64,000 nt of DNA from Bacillaceae bacterium (GCA_017656255.1 JACDOE010000001.1:124001-188000); one strand, 5' to 3'; positions 8,527 through 17,477 are shown, counted from the stretch's first letter. The notes: generated by a model not told the origin, from the letters alone. Numbers and translations: made by a program.

Positions 8527-9360
8527 TTGCACATTGTCGTGTGTGTGAAGCAAGTCCCCGATACCAAAATTATCAAAATGAACCCCAAGACCAATACCAT
8601 GGACCGCAGCAGTGCTCCTGCCATTATGAATCCCTATGACGTCTATGCCGTTGAAGAAGCGGTGAGAATCAAAGAAAAGTACGGCGGTACCATTTCTGTC
8701 TTATCAATGGGACCTCCCCCTGCGGTATCAACCCTGAAAAAATGTGTGGAAATGGGTGCTGATGACACGTATCTCATTTCGGACCGCCGATTTGCTGGCG
8801 CGGATACACTGGCAACCAGTTATGCCCTCGCTGAAGCTTTGAAGAAAATATCCAGTGAAAAAGGCGAGATTGATCTTGTTATTACTGGAAAACAGACCAT
8901 TGATGGAGACACCGGTCAGGTCGGACCCGGCATTGCGCGACGTCTTGATATCCCCCCTTTAACGTTTGTCCAGAAAATCAAAGAGATTGATTTAGGCAAC
9001 AGGAAAATAAGCGTGCACAGAAAACGTGAAGACGGATATGAAGTGGTGGAATCCGAGCTGCCCTGTCTGCTTGCTGTTGAAAGCGGTATCAATGAACCGA
9101 GGTATGCTCCCCTTCCCAACATGATCAAGGCAGCCCGTCATGAACCGGTCGTCTGGTCAGTGGATGATCTCGAGGACATTGATATCACCAAATTGGGACT
9201 GAAAGGATCTCCCACCATTGTTGGCAAAGTCTGGGCCCCTCCCAAGTCAGAAGGTGCTGAAATGATTGAAGGCTCAACCGATGAGGTGGTTGCCAGGATT
9301 GTTGATCTGGTCATGGAAAGAAAAGAACTCTTTCAGGATAAGGAGGTTCAACCATCATGA
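8527..9360 (+). CDS. fixA: Electron transfer flavoprotein beta subunit (EtfB/FixA)
   Basis: Smaller subunit of the EtfBA flavoprotein of a FixABCX complex. The 277-aa product begins with the family's usual HIVVCVKQVPDT and contains the GKQTIDGDTGQVGP loop. DGDTxQVGP is, as I recall, typical of bifurcating (group 2) Etf beta subunits, whereas mitochondrial-type Etfs have a different loop here. The start is TTG 8527, chosen because AAAGGAG at 8511-8517 is correctly spaced and the N-terminus then matches the family; the frame opens further upstream without support. The stop overlaps the etfA start (ATGA). Confidence 0.93.
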   Translation: MHIVVCVKQVPDTKIIKMNPKTNTMDRSSAPAIMNPYDVYAVEEAVRIKEKYGGTISVLSMGPPPAVSTLKKCVEMGADDTYLISDRRFAGADTLATSYALAEALKKISSEKGEIDLVITGKQTIDGDTGQVGPGIARRLDIPPLTFVQKIKEIDLGNRKISVHRKREDGYEVVESELPCLLAVESGINEPRYAPLPNMIKAARHEPVVWSVDDLEDIDITKLGLKGSPTIVGKVWAPPKSEGAEMIEGSTDEVVARIVDLVMERKELFQDKEVQPS

Positions 9361-10433
9361 CGGAACAGACGCAGCGCCGAAGAAGAAAAAATCCTGCCGT
9401 TGACGGCCCTCTGGCTGTTTATCGCGGGGTATGGGTTTACATTGAAGTCAACGAGGGCGTCATCGCACCGGTCTCCCTGGAACTTCTCGGTGAAGGCAGA
9501 AAACTGGCTGACAAGCTGGAAGTCGACCTTGCCGGTGTATTGATTGGTGATCATGTGAGACATCTTGCCAAACAGGTTTTTGAGTACGGAGCGGATCTCT
9601 GCTATCTCGCCGAAGATCCCATTTTTGAAAAATATCGTTCGGAGACTTACATGAAAGTCGTTGTCGACCTCTGTGAAAAATATAAGCCGGAAATCTTCCT
9701 GTATGGCGCGACTCCGACAGGTAAAGACCTGGCAAGTGCTGTCGCTACTGATTTAAAAACCGGTCTGACGGCAGATACGACGATTCTGGATGTGGATGTG
9801 GAGACCCGATTGCTGGAAGCCTCCCGACCGGCGTTCGGCGGGAATATCATGGCGACGATTCTCTGTAAAAATCATCGGCCGCAGATGGCCACTGTTCGAC
9901 CAAAAGTGATGCAGGCGATGGAACCGGATCCGGAACGGGATGGAAAAATCATTGAGGAAACGTTTGATATTCGGGAAGATGACCTGAAGACACGCGTCCT
10001 GGAAATTGTGAAAAACGTAAAGCGCACGGTGAAGATGGAAGAAGCGGACATTATCGTGGCTGGAGGAAAAGGGTTGAAAGACGAGAAAGGTTTCGAACTG
10101 GTTCACCGGCTGGCGGAAACACTGGGGGCGACAGTAGGGGCCAGCCGTGATGCCGTGGAAGCCGGATGGATCGGCCACGAGCATCAGGTCGGACAGACGG
10201 GTGTTACGGTGACCCCCAAAATTTATTTTGCCATCGGTATTTCCGGTGCCATTCAGCATCTGGTCGGTATGCAGAATTCCCGTATGATTATTGCCATCAA
10301 CAATGACCCGGATGCTCCAATTTTTCAGGCGGCCCATTACGGTATTGTAGGAGATGCATTTGAAATTGTACCCCGTCTCATTGAAGCTTTCGACAGGGCA
10401 TTACACGGCGAGGAGGTCGTTGAGGTTGGATGA
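9357..10433 (+). CDS. fixB: Electron transfer flavoprotein alpha subunit (EtfA/FixB)
   Basis: FAD-carrying large subunit. The 358-aa product has an N-terminal alpha/beta domain preceded by a basic leader (QRRRRKN) and a C-terminal FAD domain with GASRDAVEAGWIGHEHQVGQTG, ISGAIQHLVGMQNS and AINNDPDAPIF. The start overlaps etfB by four bases. The stop is overlapped by the fixC start, and the whole set is translationally coupled. In FixABCX the pair takes electrons from NADH and splits them between quinone (through FixC) and a low-potential acceptor (known for the family in diazotrophs; inferred here). Confidence 0.93.
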   Translation: MTEQTQRRRRKNPAVDGPLAVYRGVWVYIEVNEGVIAPVSLELLGEGRKLADKLEVDLAGVLIGDHVRHLAKQVFEYGADLCYLAEDPIFEKYRSETYMKVVVDLCEKYKPEIFLYGATPTGKDLASAVATDLKTGLTADTTILDVDVETRLLEASRPAFGGNIMATILCKNHRPQMATVRPKVMQAMEPDPERDGKIIEETFDIREDDLKTRVLEIVKNVKRTVKMEEADIIVAGGKGLKDEKGFELVHRLAETLGATVGASRDAVEAGWIGHEHQVGQTGVTVTPKIYFAIGISGAIQHLVGMQNSRMIIAINNDPDAPIFQAAHYGIVGDAFEIVPRLIEAFDRALHGEEVVEVG

Positions 10434-11721
10434 AAAATTTGATGTGATCGTCGTCGGAGCAGGTCCTGCCGGTACCGCATGTGCGTATGAACTGGCAAAA
10501 GCAGGATTGAAGGTGATTATGTTTGAACGCGGTGAGTACCCCGGATCTAAAAATGTGATGGGGGGTGTGCTCTACCGTAAACAAATGGAAGAGATTATTC
10601 CGGAATTCTGGAAGGAAGCGCCTCTCGAACGGCCCGTCGTCGAACAACGTTTCTGGATGATGGATGAAGAATCGATGGTCACCATGGGTTATAAAGGGCT
10701 GGAATGGGCAAAAGAACCCTACAATAATTTCACCGTATTGCGTGCCAAGTTTGATCAGTGGTTCGCACAAAAGGCGGTGGAGCAGGGCGCGCTTTTGATC
10801 AATGAAACCGTAGTGGAAGCCTGTATCGTCGAAGATAACCGGGTCGTCGGTGTCCGGACTGATCGCCCTGATGGCGACGTTTACGCGGATGTGGTGGTTC
10901 TCGCGGACGGGGTTAATTCGCTCCTGGCCAAACAGCTGGGATTTCATAAAGAATGGAGACCTGATGAAGTGGCCCTGGCGGTCATGGAAGTCCTGAAACT
11001 TCCTTCCGAAAAAATTGAGGATCGTTTCAACCTTGAACCCGATCAGGGATGTACCATTGAAATGTTTGGCGATGTCACCAAGGGAATCCTCGGGACCGCA
11101 TTTCTATACACCAATAAAGAGAGTGTGAATATCGGGGTGGGAACCACCCTGTCGGGGCTGATGAAAGCTAAAATCCGTCCCTATGATCTATTGGAATATG
11201 TTAAAAATCATCCGATGGTTAAACCGCTGCTGGAGGGAAATGAATCTCAGGAGTATGCGGCTCATCTGATTCCGGAAGGCGGCTACAATTCGATTCCCAA
11301 AATCGTGGGCAATGGTGTCGTGGTTGTGGGTGACGCCGCCCATCTGGTTAATGCCATTCACCGGGAAGGATCTAATATGGCGATGGCATCCGGCCGCATG
11401 GCAGCTGAGACCATTATCACAGCAAGAGAAGTCAACGATTTTTCGGAGAACATGCTGGACTCCTACCGGGTTCGCCTAATGGACAGCTTTGTCGGGCAGG
11501 ACTTAAAAAAGTACAAGGATACCACCCACACCTTTGAACATCATCCCCAGTATTTTAAAGAATATATCCCAATGTTGAACCGTGCTGCCGGACAGATGTT
11601 TACGGTGGACGGCACTCCCAAGAAACAGAAACAGAAGGAAATTTTAAGGTCAATGACGGAGAACAGGGGTAAACTGGGTGTGTTGCAGGATCTATATCGC
11701 GCATGGAAGGTGATGAAATGA
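10426..11721 (+). CDS. fixC: FixC-like FAD oxidoreductase (ETF:quinone oxidoreductase type)
   Basis: Membrane-associated flavoprotein that passes electrons from EtfBA to quinone. The 431-aa product opens with the dinucleotide motif VVGAGPAGTACAYELA, then GSKNVMGGVLY, and has the second FAD block VVVGDAAHLVN near residue 300. The start is TTG 10426, eight bases after AGGAGGT (10411-10417) and overlapping the etfA stop. The upstream extension of the frame into etfA has no ribosome site. No Fe-S cysteines are in this chain; they are on the separate FixX, as in FixABCX and unlike one-chain mitochondrial ETF-QO. Confidence 0.92.
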   Translation: MDEKFDVIVVGAGPAGTACAYELAKAGLKVIMFERGEYPGSKNVMGGVLYRKQMEEIIPEFWKEAPLERPVVEQRFWMMDEESMVTMGYKGLEWAKEPYNNFTVLRAKFDQWFAQKAVEQGALLINETVVEACIVEDNRVVGVRTDRPDGDVYADVVVLADGVNSLLAKQLGFHKEWRPDEVALAVMEVLKLPSEKIEDRFNLEPDQGCTIEMFGDVTKGILGTAFLYTNKESVNIGVGTTLSGLMKAKIRPYDLLEYVKNHPMVKPLLEGNESQEYAAHLIPEGGYNSIPKIVGNGVVVVGDAAHLVNAIHREGSNMAMASGRMAAETIITAREVNDFSENMLDSYRVRLMDSFVGQDLKKYKDTTHTFEHHPQYFKEYIPMLNRAAGQMFTVDGTPKKQKQKEILRSMTENRGKLGVLQDLYRAWKVMK

Positions 11722-12017
11722 TGGGTGAGATTAAGAAAACCGACAGCCTGGAGCAAAAACAATATACGGTTCGTTTCCGTGCTGATACCAAATCCCACCT
11801 GCACGTGCTGGATTATGATATCTGCGCAACGAAATGTCCGGAAAAATGGTGTACCATTTTCTGTCCGGCTGAAATCTACAAATGGGAAGACGTCCGTATG
11901 CAGGTTGGATATGAAGGTTGCCATGAATGCGGAAGCTGCCGGATCGGCTGCCCGTACGAAAACATTAAATGGGAATATCCCAAAGGCGGGCACGGCATTA
12001 TTTTCAGGCTCGCCTGA
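11718..12017 (+). CDS. fixX: FixX-like ferredoxin subunit
   Basis: The 99-residue Fe-S protein completes the FixABCX complex and docks on FixC. It has two cysteine groups: CATKCPEKWCTIFCP and CHECGSCRIGCP, followed by WEYPKGGHGI, a typical end of FixX/ETF-QO domains. ATG 11718 overlaps the fixC stop (ATGA) and follows AAGGTGA. A terminator lies right after it, closing the etfBA-fixCX operon. Confidence 0.92.
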   Translation: MMGEIKKTDSLEQKQYTVRFRADTKSHLHVLDYDICATKCPEKWCTIFCPAEIYKWEDVRMQVGYEGCHECGSCRIGCPYENIKWEYPKGGHGIIFRLA

Positions 12018-12039
12018 AGAAAAAAGAAAATCAATTAAA

Positions 12040-12074
12040 AAAACCTGAACGCTGAAAACGTTCAGGTTTTTATT
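12040..12074 (+). terminator. Bidirectional terminator between fixX and the SDR gene
   Basis: AAAACCTGAACG at 12040-12051 pairs with CGTTCAGGTTTT at 12059-12070, with T and A runs on both sides. It serves the convergent fixX and SDR genes; the SDR stop lies in its right arm. Confidence 0.9.
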
Positions 12075-12870
12075 TACGGTTTAACTGTTTGCCAATCAGT
12101 CTTGAAAAGGTTCGGGGAAACAGATGATACAGTTTTACACCGAAATTGGCCAGACCCGGAATAGTTCGGTCGGCCGGCTTTTTGATCATCATGTCAATGA
12201 TCTCCCAGGCCACTTCTTCAGGGGCCAGCATCAAGGATTGCACCCTGCTTTTATAGTCACCGGAAGGATCGGCCCGATCAAAAAAAGGGGTGTTTATAGG
12301 GCCGGGACAGAGGGTGGACACGGTAATCTGTGTATCGGCCAGTTCCTGTCTCAGACTTTCACTGAAGCCAATGACGGCATGTTTGCTGGCGGCATAGGCG
12401 GTTGCCTTTGCTGTCCCCAGTTTTCCCGCCACCGAGGCCACATTGATGATATGCCCGTCATTCTGTCGGCGCATATAGGGAAGGACGGCCTTGACACATC
12501 GGACCGTTCCCAGATAATTAACATTCATCATCTCCTCATATTCTTCGATGGGCTGATTATCAATGTAAGAAAAAACACCGAACCCGGCATTATTGACAAG
12601 GACATCAATCCGGCCGAAGCGATCTGCAATTTTTGACATGACGGTGTTTACCTCGTCCGTTCGTGAAACGTCCATCCGATAAACAGGAGGTTCGACGATG
12701 GTCTGTTGTTCGTATTGATTTGCTTTTATTTCAACCGCCAGTTCATTCAATCGGTCCTGGGAACGCGCCGTCAGAACGGGTATCCCGCCGCTTGCGGCTA
12801 CGAGTTTGGCTGTTTCCCTGCCGATTCCGCTGGAGGCACCGGTAATGACCACAATTTTATTATCCAGCAT
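12070..12870 (-). CDS. Short-chain dehydrogenase/reductase (SDR family)
   Basis: NAD(P)-dependent oxidoreductase of unknown substrate, 266 aa. The classical SDR marks are present: cofactor motif TGASSGIGRE near the N-terminus, NNAG in VNNAGFGVFS, catalytic Ser in NVASVAGKLG and YAASKHA with the Tyr-Lys pair, then PGPINTPF. It resembles the YqjQ/DltE-type SDRs of Bacillus. Start ATG 12870 (MLDNK) is preferred; a GTG 15 bp upstream is in frame but lies inside the AAGGAGTG ribosome site. Divergent from the M20 hydrolase and convergent with fixX. Confidence 0.88.
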   Translation of the reverse strand: MLDNKIVVITGASSGIGRETAKLVAASGGIPVLTARSQDRLNELAVEIKANQYEQQTIVEPPVYRMDVSRTDEVNTVMSKIADRFGRIDVLVNNAGFGVFSYIDNQPIEEYEEMMNVNYLGTVRCVKAVLPYMRRQNDGHIINVASVAGKLGTAKATAYAASKHAVIGFSESLRQELADTQITVSTLCPGPINTPFFDRADPSGDYKSRVQSLMLAPEEVAWEIIDMMIKKPADRTIPGLANFGVKLYHLFPRTFSRLIGKQLNRK

Positions 12871-12964
12871 GTTCCTTCTAAACACTCCTTAAGAGAATAG
12901 AGATAAGGACGATAATGATAAATTCGTGTTTGATCCGGGTTCTCCTGCCTAAAGGGAAAAGATT

Positions 12965-13007
12965 CTTATCACTTTTATATAGGAAAAATGGCGAACAGGT
13001 GATAAGA
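12965..13007. promoter_or_regulatory. Inverted repeat in the divergent SDR / M20 intergenic region
   Basis: CTTATCAC at 12965-12972 and GTGATAAG at 12999-13006 form perfect arms, extendable by one T:A pair, 26 bp apart. Located between two divergent genes, it could be a two-half-site operator or a weak hairpin. No T run follows, so it is not a terminator. Confidence 0.35.
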
Positions 13008-13056
13008 TAGGGAATAAAAGAAAAAGAGGAGTGGGGAATATGAAGGGGGCGGTTCT

Positions 13057-14250
13057 GTGACGACAGAATGGTCTGATTTTCGTGATCTGGATCAACAGAT
13101 AGAAGCTGCTTTTCCCTGGATGGTGGAAGTCAGGCGCCACTTGCACCAGTATCCCGAGTTATCTCACCGTGAAACCCGTACAGCCAAGTATATCCGGGAG
13201 AGCCTGGAACAGTGGGGGATTCAAACGGTTTCCTATACCGGTAAGGATGTTGTAGGTATACTGAAAGGGGCTCAAGAGGGCGAAACAGTGGCACTCAGAG
13301 CGGATATCGATGCGCTCCCGGTTGAGGAAAAGACGGGGTTGCATTATGCTTCCACCAATCAAGGCGTGATGCATGCGTGCGGCCATGACGGACATACGGC
13401 CATCCTGTTGTGTGTTGCCAGAGTCTTATCCAAATATCGGGATTTGATAAAAGGGACCATCCGGTTTATTTTCCAGCATGCGGAAGAGGTTGTACCCGGT
13501 GGAGCGAAAGAACTGGTGGAAGCCGGTGTGATGGAAGATGTGGACGGTATCTTCGGGTTGCATCTGTGGCAACCTGTTGAGAAAGGAATTGTCGCAGCCA
13601 AAAAGGGTCCGCTGATGGCAGGTTCGGATGGATTTTTCATAACGATTCATGGTAAAGGCGGGCACGGATCAATGCCTCATGATACGATTGATCCCGTTGT
13701 TGTCGCAGCACATTTGGTGTCCCAGTTACAATCGGTGGTCAGTCGTTTTGTCGATCCGGTATATCCAGCAGTTTTGTCCGTTGGCAAAATCATGGCCGGT
13801 GACAGTTATAATATTATTCCGGACCGTGCAGAAATTGCCGGCACGGTCCGTTATTTTGATCCGAAAGTCAGGGATCAGATCGAAGAGAGAATTCACCGGA
13901 TGGCAGAAGGGACCTGTACCAGTTTTGGGGCGACCTGTGATATCAACTATGTACATGGAGATCCATCTGTGATCAATGATGACAAAATGAATCAGATTGT
14001 GATGGAAGTGGCAGAAAAGGTTGTGGGATCGGATCGTGTGATTGAAGCGGTTCCCAGTATGGGAGGCGAAGATTTTTCTTATTATCTGACGCAGAAGCCG
14101 GGGGCTTATTTCTTTCTGGGAATGGGAGGGGAAAACGCACGGTACCCGCATCATCATCCCCAATTTACCATCGATGAAAGCGTCATGCCGATCGGCGTAA
14201 AAATGCTGACTTACAGTGCCCTTCAATTCCTGCAGTTGGAAGTATCGTAA
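13057..14250 (+). CDS. M20D-family amidohydrolase (N-acyl-amino-acid hydrolase type)
   Basis: Zinc or manganese hydrolase that probably releases amino acids from N-acyl or peptide-like substrates (AmaA/YxeP/hippurate hydrolase family). The 397-aa product shows ALRADIDALP, the metal motif MHACGHDGHTA, FQHAEEVVPGGA with the catalytic and metal Glu pair, HLWQP, GGHGSMPH in the dimerisation domain and GGEDFSYY near the C-terminus. GTG 13057 follows AGGGGGCGG. Monocistronic by position; exact substrate unknown. Confidence 0.9.
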   Translation: MTTEWSDFRDLDQQIEAAFPWMVEVRRHLHQYPELSHRETRTAKYIRESLEQWGIQTVSYTGKDVVGILKGAQEGETVALRADIDALPVEEKTGLHYASTNQGVMHACGHDGHTAILLCVARVLSKYRDLIKGTIRFIFQHAEEVVPGGAKELVEAGVMEDVDGIFGLHLWQPVEKGIVAAKKGPLMAGSDGFFITIHGKGGHGSMPHDTIDPVVVAAHLVSQLQSVVSRFVDPVYPAVLSVGKIMAGDSYNIIPDRAEIAGTVRYFDPKVRDQIEERIHRMAEGTCTSFGATCDINYVHGDPSVINDDKMNQIVMEVAEKVVGSDRVIEAVPSMGGEDFSYYLTQKPGAYFFLGMGGENARYPHHHPQFTIDESVMPIGVKMLTYSALQFLQLEVS

Positions 14251-14289
14251 CATCCATTTGACAACATCCTATATAACAGGGGTGATCAG

Positions 14290-14505
14290 ATGCCAGATGT
14301 CAAATGTAGTGTATCCAATTGCAGTTACTGGGCAGAAGGGAATGAGTGTATCGCTCCGGCCATCATGATTGAAATCGACAACCATTCCCGCAGGCAGTTT
14401 CATGAAGAAATTGCCGGGGAAATCGGTTACGATTCCAAACATCGGGATCATGCCGTCAATTCTGCCGAAACCTGCTGTCACACATTTAAACCCAGATCGT
14501 CATAA
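14290..14505 (+). CDS. DUF1540-type small cysteine-rich protein
   Basis: The 71-residue product begins MPDVKCSVSNCSYWAEGNEC and ends with a Cys pair (AETCCHTF), the spaced-cysteine layout of DUF1540, a small probably metal-binding domain common in spore formers and clostridia. Function unknown. AGGGGTGAT precedes ATG 14290, and its own terminator follows. Confidence 0.8.
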   Translation: MPDVKCSVSNCSYWAEGNECIAPAIMIEIDNHSRRQFHEEIAGEIGYDSKHRDHAVNSAETCCHTFKPRSS

Positions 14506-14515
14506 AGGTATTATA

Positions 14516-14551
14516 GAAGCATCCTTGTCTAAAGGGTGCTTCCTTATTTTT
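14516..14551 (+). terminator. Terminator after the DUF1540 gene
   Basis: GAAGCATCC at 14516-14524 pairs with GGGTGCTTC at 14534-14542 (one G-T pair), followed by CTTATTTTT. Confidence 0.8.
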
Positions 14552-14619
14552 ATCGTTATAAAGCAATTCACCCGTTCAAAAAATAAAACTACACTCCACT
14601 GAAAGTGAGGGTAATAAAT

Positions 14620-15210
14620 ATGACTGAGACAGAAGACCGACATCCGGATAACCGGAATGAAGAAGTGGAGACTGACGTTAATCATAATGTTAATGAGGTA
14701 TACGAGCATCCTCCTGTCGAGCGGGTGGTTAATGAATCCCCTGCACTTGAGGAACCTTCTCCGGTGATTGGAGCAGAACCGGAAAATTTTGATCCTTCTC
14801 CTGAGGCGGACCCGGGGAAAAATCAAGAATTTCCCAGGGAAATCAGGCGGGACAGAGCTGATGACATAGAAGCAGCAGCTGAAGCACCGGCCATTCCCCG
14901 GGACAGGGACTTTGAGCAACCCGATATCAATAATAAAAACGAAGATGTCGGACCGATGGGACAGGCGGCTGAACAAATCGAAGATGTGACCGAACCTGTT
15001 ACGGAAGGAAGAGGAAATGCCGTCGGTCTGGCGGCTGTCGCACTTTCTGTTCTGGCGCTGTTTATTTTTCCGGTATTAATGTCAATAGCCGGTATCATTA
15101 CAGGTTATATTGCTTACCGAAGAGAGGCGAGAACACTGGGACTCTGGGCAATGGGAATCGGTGTCGTCGCATTGCTCGCAAGTCTGGTATTTGCTCCATT
15201 TTTTGGATAA
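14620..15210 (+). CDS. Acidic protein with C-terminal two-helix membrane domain
   Basis: A 196-residue protein with two clearly different parts. Residues 1 to about 135 are very acidic and Pro/Glu/Asn-rich, without predicted fold. The C-terminus has two membrane helices (AVGLAAVALSVLALFIFPVL and LWAMGIGVVALLASLVFAPF) joined by a short basic loop, resembling the DUF4190 double-helix module. The likely topology is a disordered tail anchored by a hairpin. ATG 14620 is chosen over GTG 14605 because AAAGTGAGGG lies 8-9 bp upstream. Function unknown. Confidence 0.65.
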   Translation: MTETEDRHPDNRNEEVETDVNHNVNEVYEHPPVERVVNESPALEEPSPVIGAEPENFDPSPEADPGKNQEFPREIRRDRADDIEAAAEAPAIPRDRDFEQPDINNKNEDVGPMGQAAEQIEDVTEPVTEGRGNAVGLAAVALSVLALFIFPVLMSIAGIITGYIAYRREARTLGLWAMGIGVVALLASLVFAPFFG

Positions 15211-15220
15211 CAGGGCATCA

Positions 15221-15250
15221 AAAACCCCTCCTGTGTGTGGAGGGGTTTCT
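15221..15250. terminator. Bidirectional terminator between two convergent genes
   Basis: AAACCCCTCC at 15222-15231 pairs with GGAGGGGTTT at 15239-15248, loop TGTGTGT. T runs are short on the plus side and better on the minus side, serving the Asp23 gene at 15289-15678. Confidence 0.8.
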
Positions 15251-15288
15251 ATATAAATTGAAAGTATGTGTAAAAAGGCGGTTTTCAT

Positions 15289-15678
15289 TCATCCGATTTT
15301 TTTAACCGGTTCCGTATCTTCATCTTCCAGTATTGTACGGACGCCTTCAACTTCAACATTGACATAATCTACTTCCAGCCCGGTCATGTCTTCAATTGTG
15401 GTTCGTATATGCTGCTGCATTTCCCGGCATACATGATGGATGGCTTCTCCGTATTGTACGGTGACTTTCAATTCAAATGAGACCCGATATTGATCCGTAT
15501 TGACTTTAATGCCCTTTTCCCCGTGTTTAAACCCCCATTTCTCGGATAAATCTTCGACCAGCCCCCCGGACATACCAATGATTCCCTTCGTTTCCAGTGC
15601 TGTTTTGCCGGCAATAATGGCCAGAACATGCGGATCGATTTCCAGAGTCCCAAAAGGTTGCTCTAAAACGGCTGCCAT
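15289..15678 (-). CDS. Asp23/Gls24 family envelope-stress protein
   Basis: The 129-residue product belongs to the Asp23/Gls24 (DUF322) family, in line with YloU and YqhY: GTLEIDPHVLAIIAGKTALETKGIIGMSGG at the start, then KGIKVNTDQ and FELKVTVQYGEAIHHVCREMQ. Family members are small cytoplasmic or membrane-associated proteins connected with envelope stress and lipid homeostasis. GGGGGAGG precedes ATG 15678 on the minus strand. Single gene with its own terminator. Confidence 0.85.
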   Translation of the reverse strand: MAAVLEQPFGTLEIDPHVLAIIAGKTALETKGIIGMSGGLVEDLSEKWGFKHGEKGIKVNTDQYRVSFELKVTVQYGEAIHHVCREMQQHIRTTIEDMTGLEVDYVNVEVEGVRTILEDEDTEPVKKIG

Positions 15679-15819
15679 TTGTAGGCCTCCCCCTGTAAAA
15701 ATTTGTGCTAGAAAAACTTTATGCCTGACCTGACAAAATTAGAACAAGATCATGGTTTATTTCTGATAATCGCGTTAGAATAGGGATACATCATTAATAC
15801 AGATCACGGAGTGGTTTCA

Positions 15820-16920
15820 ATGACGTCAGGCAAACAACAACGAAAAAAGTGGGGATCACTGGGTGGTCTTGGAGCTCTCTTGTTTATGCTGGGGAGTAAA
15901 TTGAAATTTCTCATCCCGCTACTTAAACTGGGAAAGTTCGGTGGGACAATCTGGAGCATGGTCATCATGGTCGGGGCCTATGCCCTCATCTATCCCTGGT
16001 CCTTTTCCCTCGGTGTGGTCCTGATGATATTTATACATGAAATGGGTCATATTTGGGCGGCCAGACGGAAGGGGCTGCCGGTCTCGGCACCTGCGTTCAT
16101 TCCCTTTGTAGGTGCTTTGATTACGATGAAAAAACAACCTTCCAATGCGGAAACGGAAGCGTATGTGGCACTGGGAGGTCCGGTCATGGGTAGTCTGGGA
16201 GCGCTCATGGCCCTCGGACTGGCTTTATGGTCCAGATATGAAGTATTTTACGTCATAGCCCAGGTCGGTTTTTTTCTCAACTTGATCAACCTGTTGCCGA
16301 TTCATCCGCTTGACGGTGGAAGGATCGTCACTGCCATATCACGCTGGCTGTGGGTCGTGGGGCTATTAGGTGGCCTGTTGATTATCATTTATCTCAAATT
16401 TTTTATCTTGCTCTTGATCTGGATGTTATTTGTGTGGGAATTATACAACCGTTACATTCGAAAACCGGGTCAAAAAAATCAAAAGGTGGAAGAGGTTTAT
16501 ACATTTTCCAGAGAGCTTGATACAGGTATAGAGAACGGATTCATCCTGCCCGGAGAGAGCCATACTCGTCAACTTCCGTTTACCCTGTATTGCCGGCTTG
16601 AAGACCGAGCAGAACGGTGCCAGATATGGTATCCCGGAATCGGTTCGCTCGGTGATATTCCGGTGGAAAAAGGAAGGGTTGAACAGGTCAGGCTAACGCG
16701 AACCCGTATCGAAGAGGGGCGTATCCATTTTGAGGTAAACGTTTCCCTGATGCTTCATCCGGAATATGTTTCGGGAGCCATCCGTGAGGAAGGGTATTAC
16801 CAGGTATCGGCACGGACACGCATAAAATACGGCCTGTTGTACTTCGGACTGGCTCTGTTTCTCATCTGGATGATGATGGTGACGGGAAGGCTCATAACCA
16901 GACCTTATATGATCGGTTAA
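15820..16920 (+). CDS. M50-family (site-2 protease type) membrane metalloprotease
   Basis: Intramembrane zinc protease candidate, 366 aa. HEMGH at residues 73-77 gives the HExxH zinc site, and NLLPIHPLDGGRI in a later helix supplies the third ligand (NxxPxxxLDGG). There are about six hydrophobic segments, a soluble domain from about residue 215 to 335, and a final helix. It lacks the PDZ domain of RseP and resembles shorter SpoIVFB/YdeL-like members. ATG 15820 follows CGGAGTG; the in-frame GTG 15811 overlaps that site. Substrate unknown. Convergent with the DUF2062 gene. Confidence 0.85.
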   Translation: MTSGKQQRKKWGSLGGLGALLFMLGSKLKFLIPLLKLGKFGGTIWSMVIMVGAYALIYPWSFSLGVVLMIFIHEMGHIWAARRKGLPVSAPAFIPFVGALITMKKQPSNAETEAYVALGGPVMGSLGALMALGLALWSRYEVFYVIAQVGFFLNLINLLPIHPLDGGRIVTAISRWLWVVGLLGGLLIIIYLKFFILLLIWMLFVWELYNRYIRKPGQKNQKVEEVYTFSRELDTGIENGFILPGESHTRQLPFTLYCRLEDRAERCQIWYPGIGSLGDIPVEKGRVEQVRLTRTRIEEGRIHFEVNVSLMLHPEYVSGAIREEGYYQVSARTRIKYGLLYFGLALFLIWMMMVTGRLITRPYMIG

Positions 16921-16932
16921 AAGCTCCGTTTC

Positions 16933-17400
16933 TTAACGTTCCTTACGGCGCAAATTCTGCAGAATCCGTCCCCTGTACTTCTTGAAAAGCCAGTAGGAAA
17001 TGGTGTACATCAGAAGTCCAAAGAAAATGGTATTGATCACGGCTCCGATCATAAAATCAAGGCCGATATCACGCCAACTTGTGAACCCGGAAAAAGAGTC
17101 AACATCGTTGACACTTTCTACTGTGGCGTCCTGCCTGTTTTTATTCAAAACCAGATTTCCGATTTTATAGTTGAAATAATAAAGAAACGGCCAGACAAAC
17201 GTAACGGAAGTACCTGAGATCAGTGAAGCCACGATGCTTCCTCCAACCAGTCTGGCCAGAATCACAGAGAAAATTGCACCGAAACCGAAGGTGGGAAACC
17301 AGCCGGGAATAAAGCCTACTGTAATTCCCAGTGCAATTTGATGCGCTCCTCTTTTAATCCGAAACAAACGAATGAGATTATATTTAATGCCTCTTTTCAT
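16933..17400 (-). CDS. DUF2062 family membrane protein
   Basis: The 155-residue protein has an amphipathic basic N-terminus and three to four hydrophobic segments, with the DUF2062 pattern LGITVGFIPGWFPTFGFG and GTSVTFVWPFLYYFNYKIG. Function is unknown; distant relatives sit beside glycosyltransferases. AAAGGACAC precedes ATG 17400. On the same strand, a terminator at 17478-17523 and two tiny ORFs lie upstream, which raises the possibility of attenuated read-through into this gene. Confidence 0.75.
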   Translation of the reverse strand: MKRGIKYNLIRLFRIKRGAHQIALGITVGFIPGWFPTFGFGAIFSVILARLVGGSIVASLISGTSVTFVWPFLYYFNYKIGNLVLNKNRQDATVESVNDVDSFSGFTSWRDIGLDFMIGAVINTIFFGLLMYTISYWLFKKYRGRILQNLRRKER

Positions 17401-17477
17401 ATCGAGCTGTGTCCTTTTTTAAGAATTTGTCGGATTATATTTTAACATATTCACTTGCTTCTCCATACAGGTAAAAA

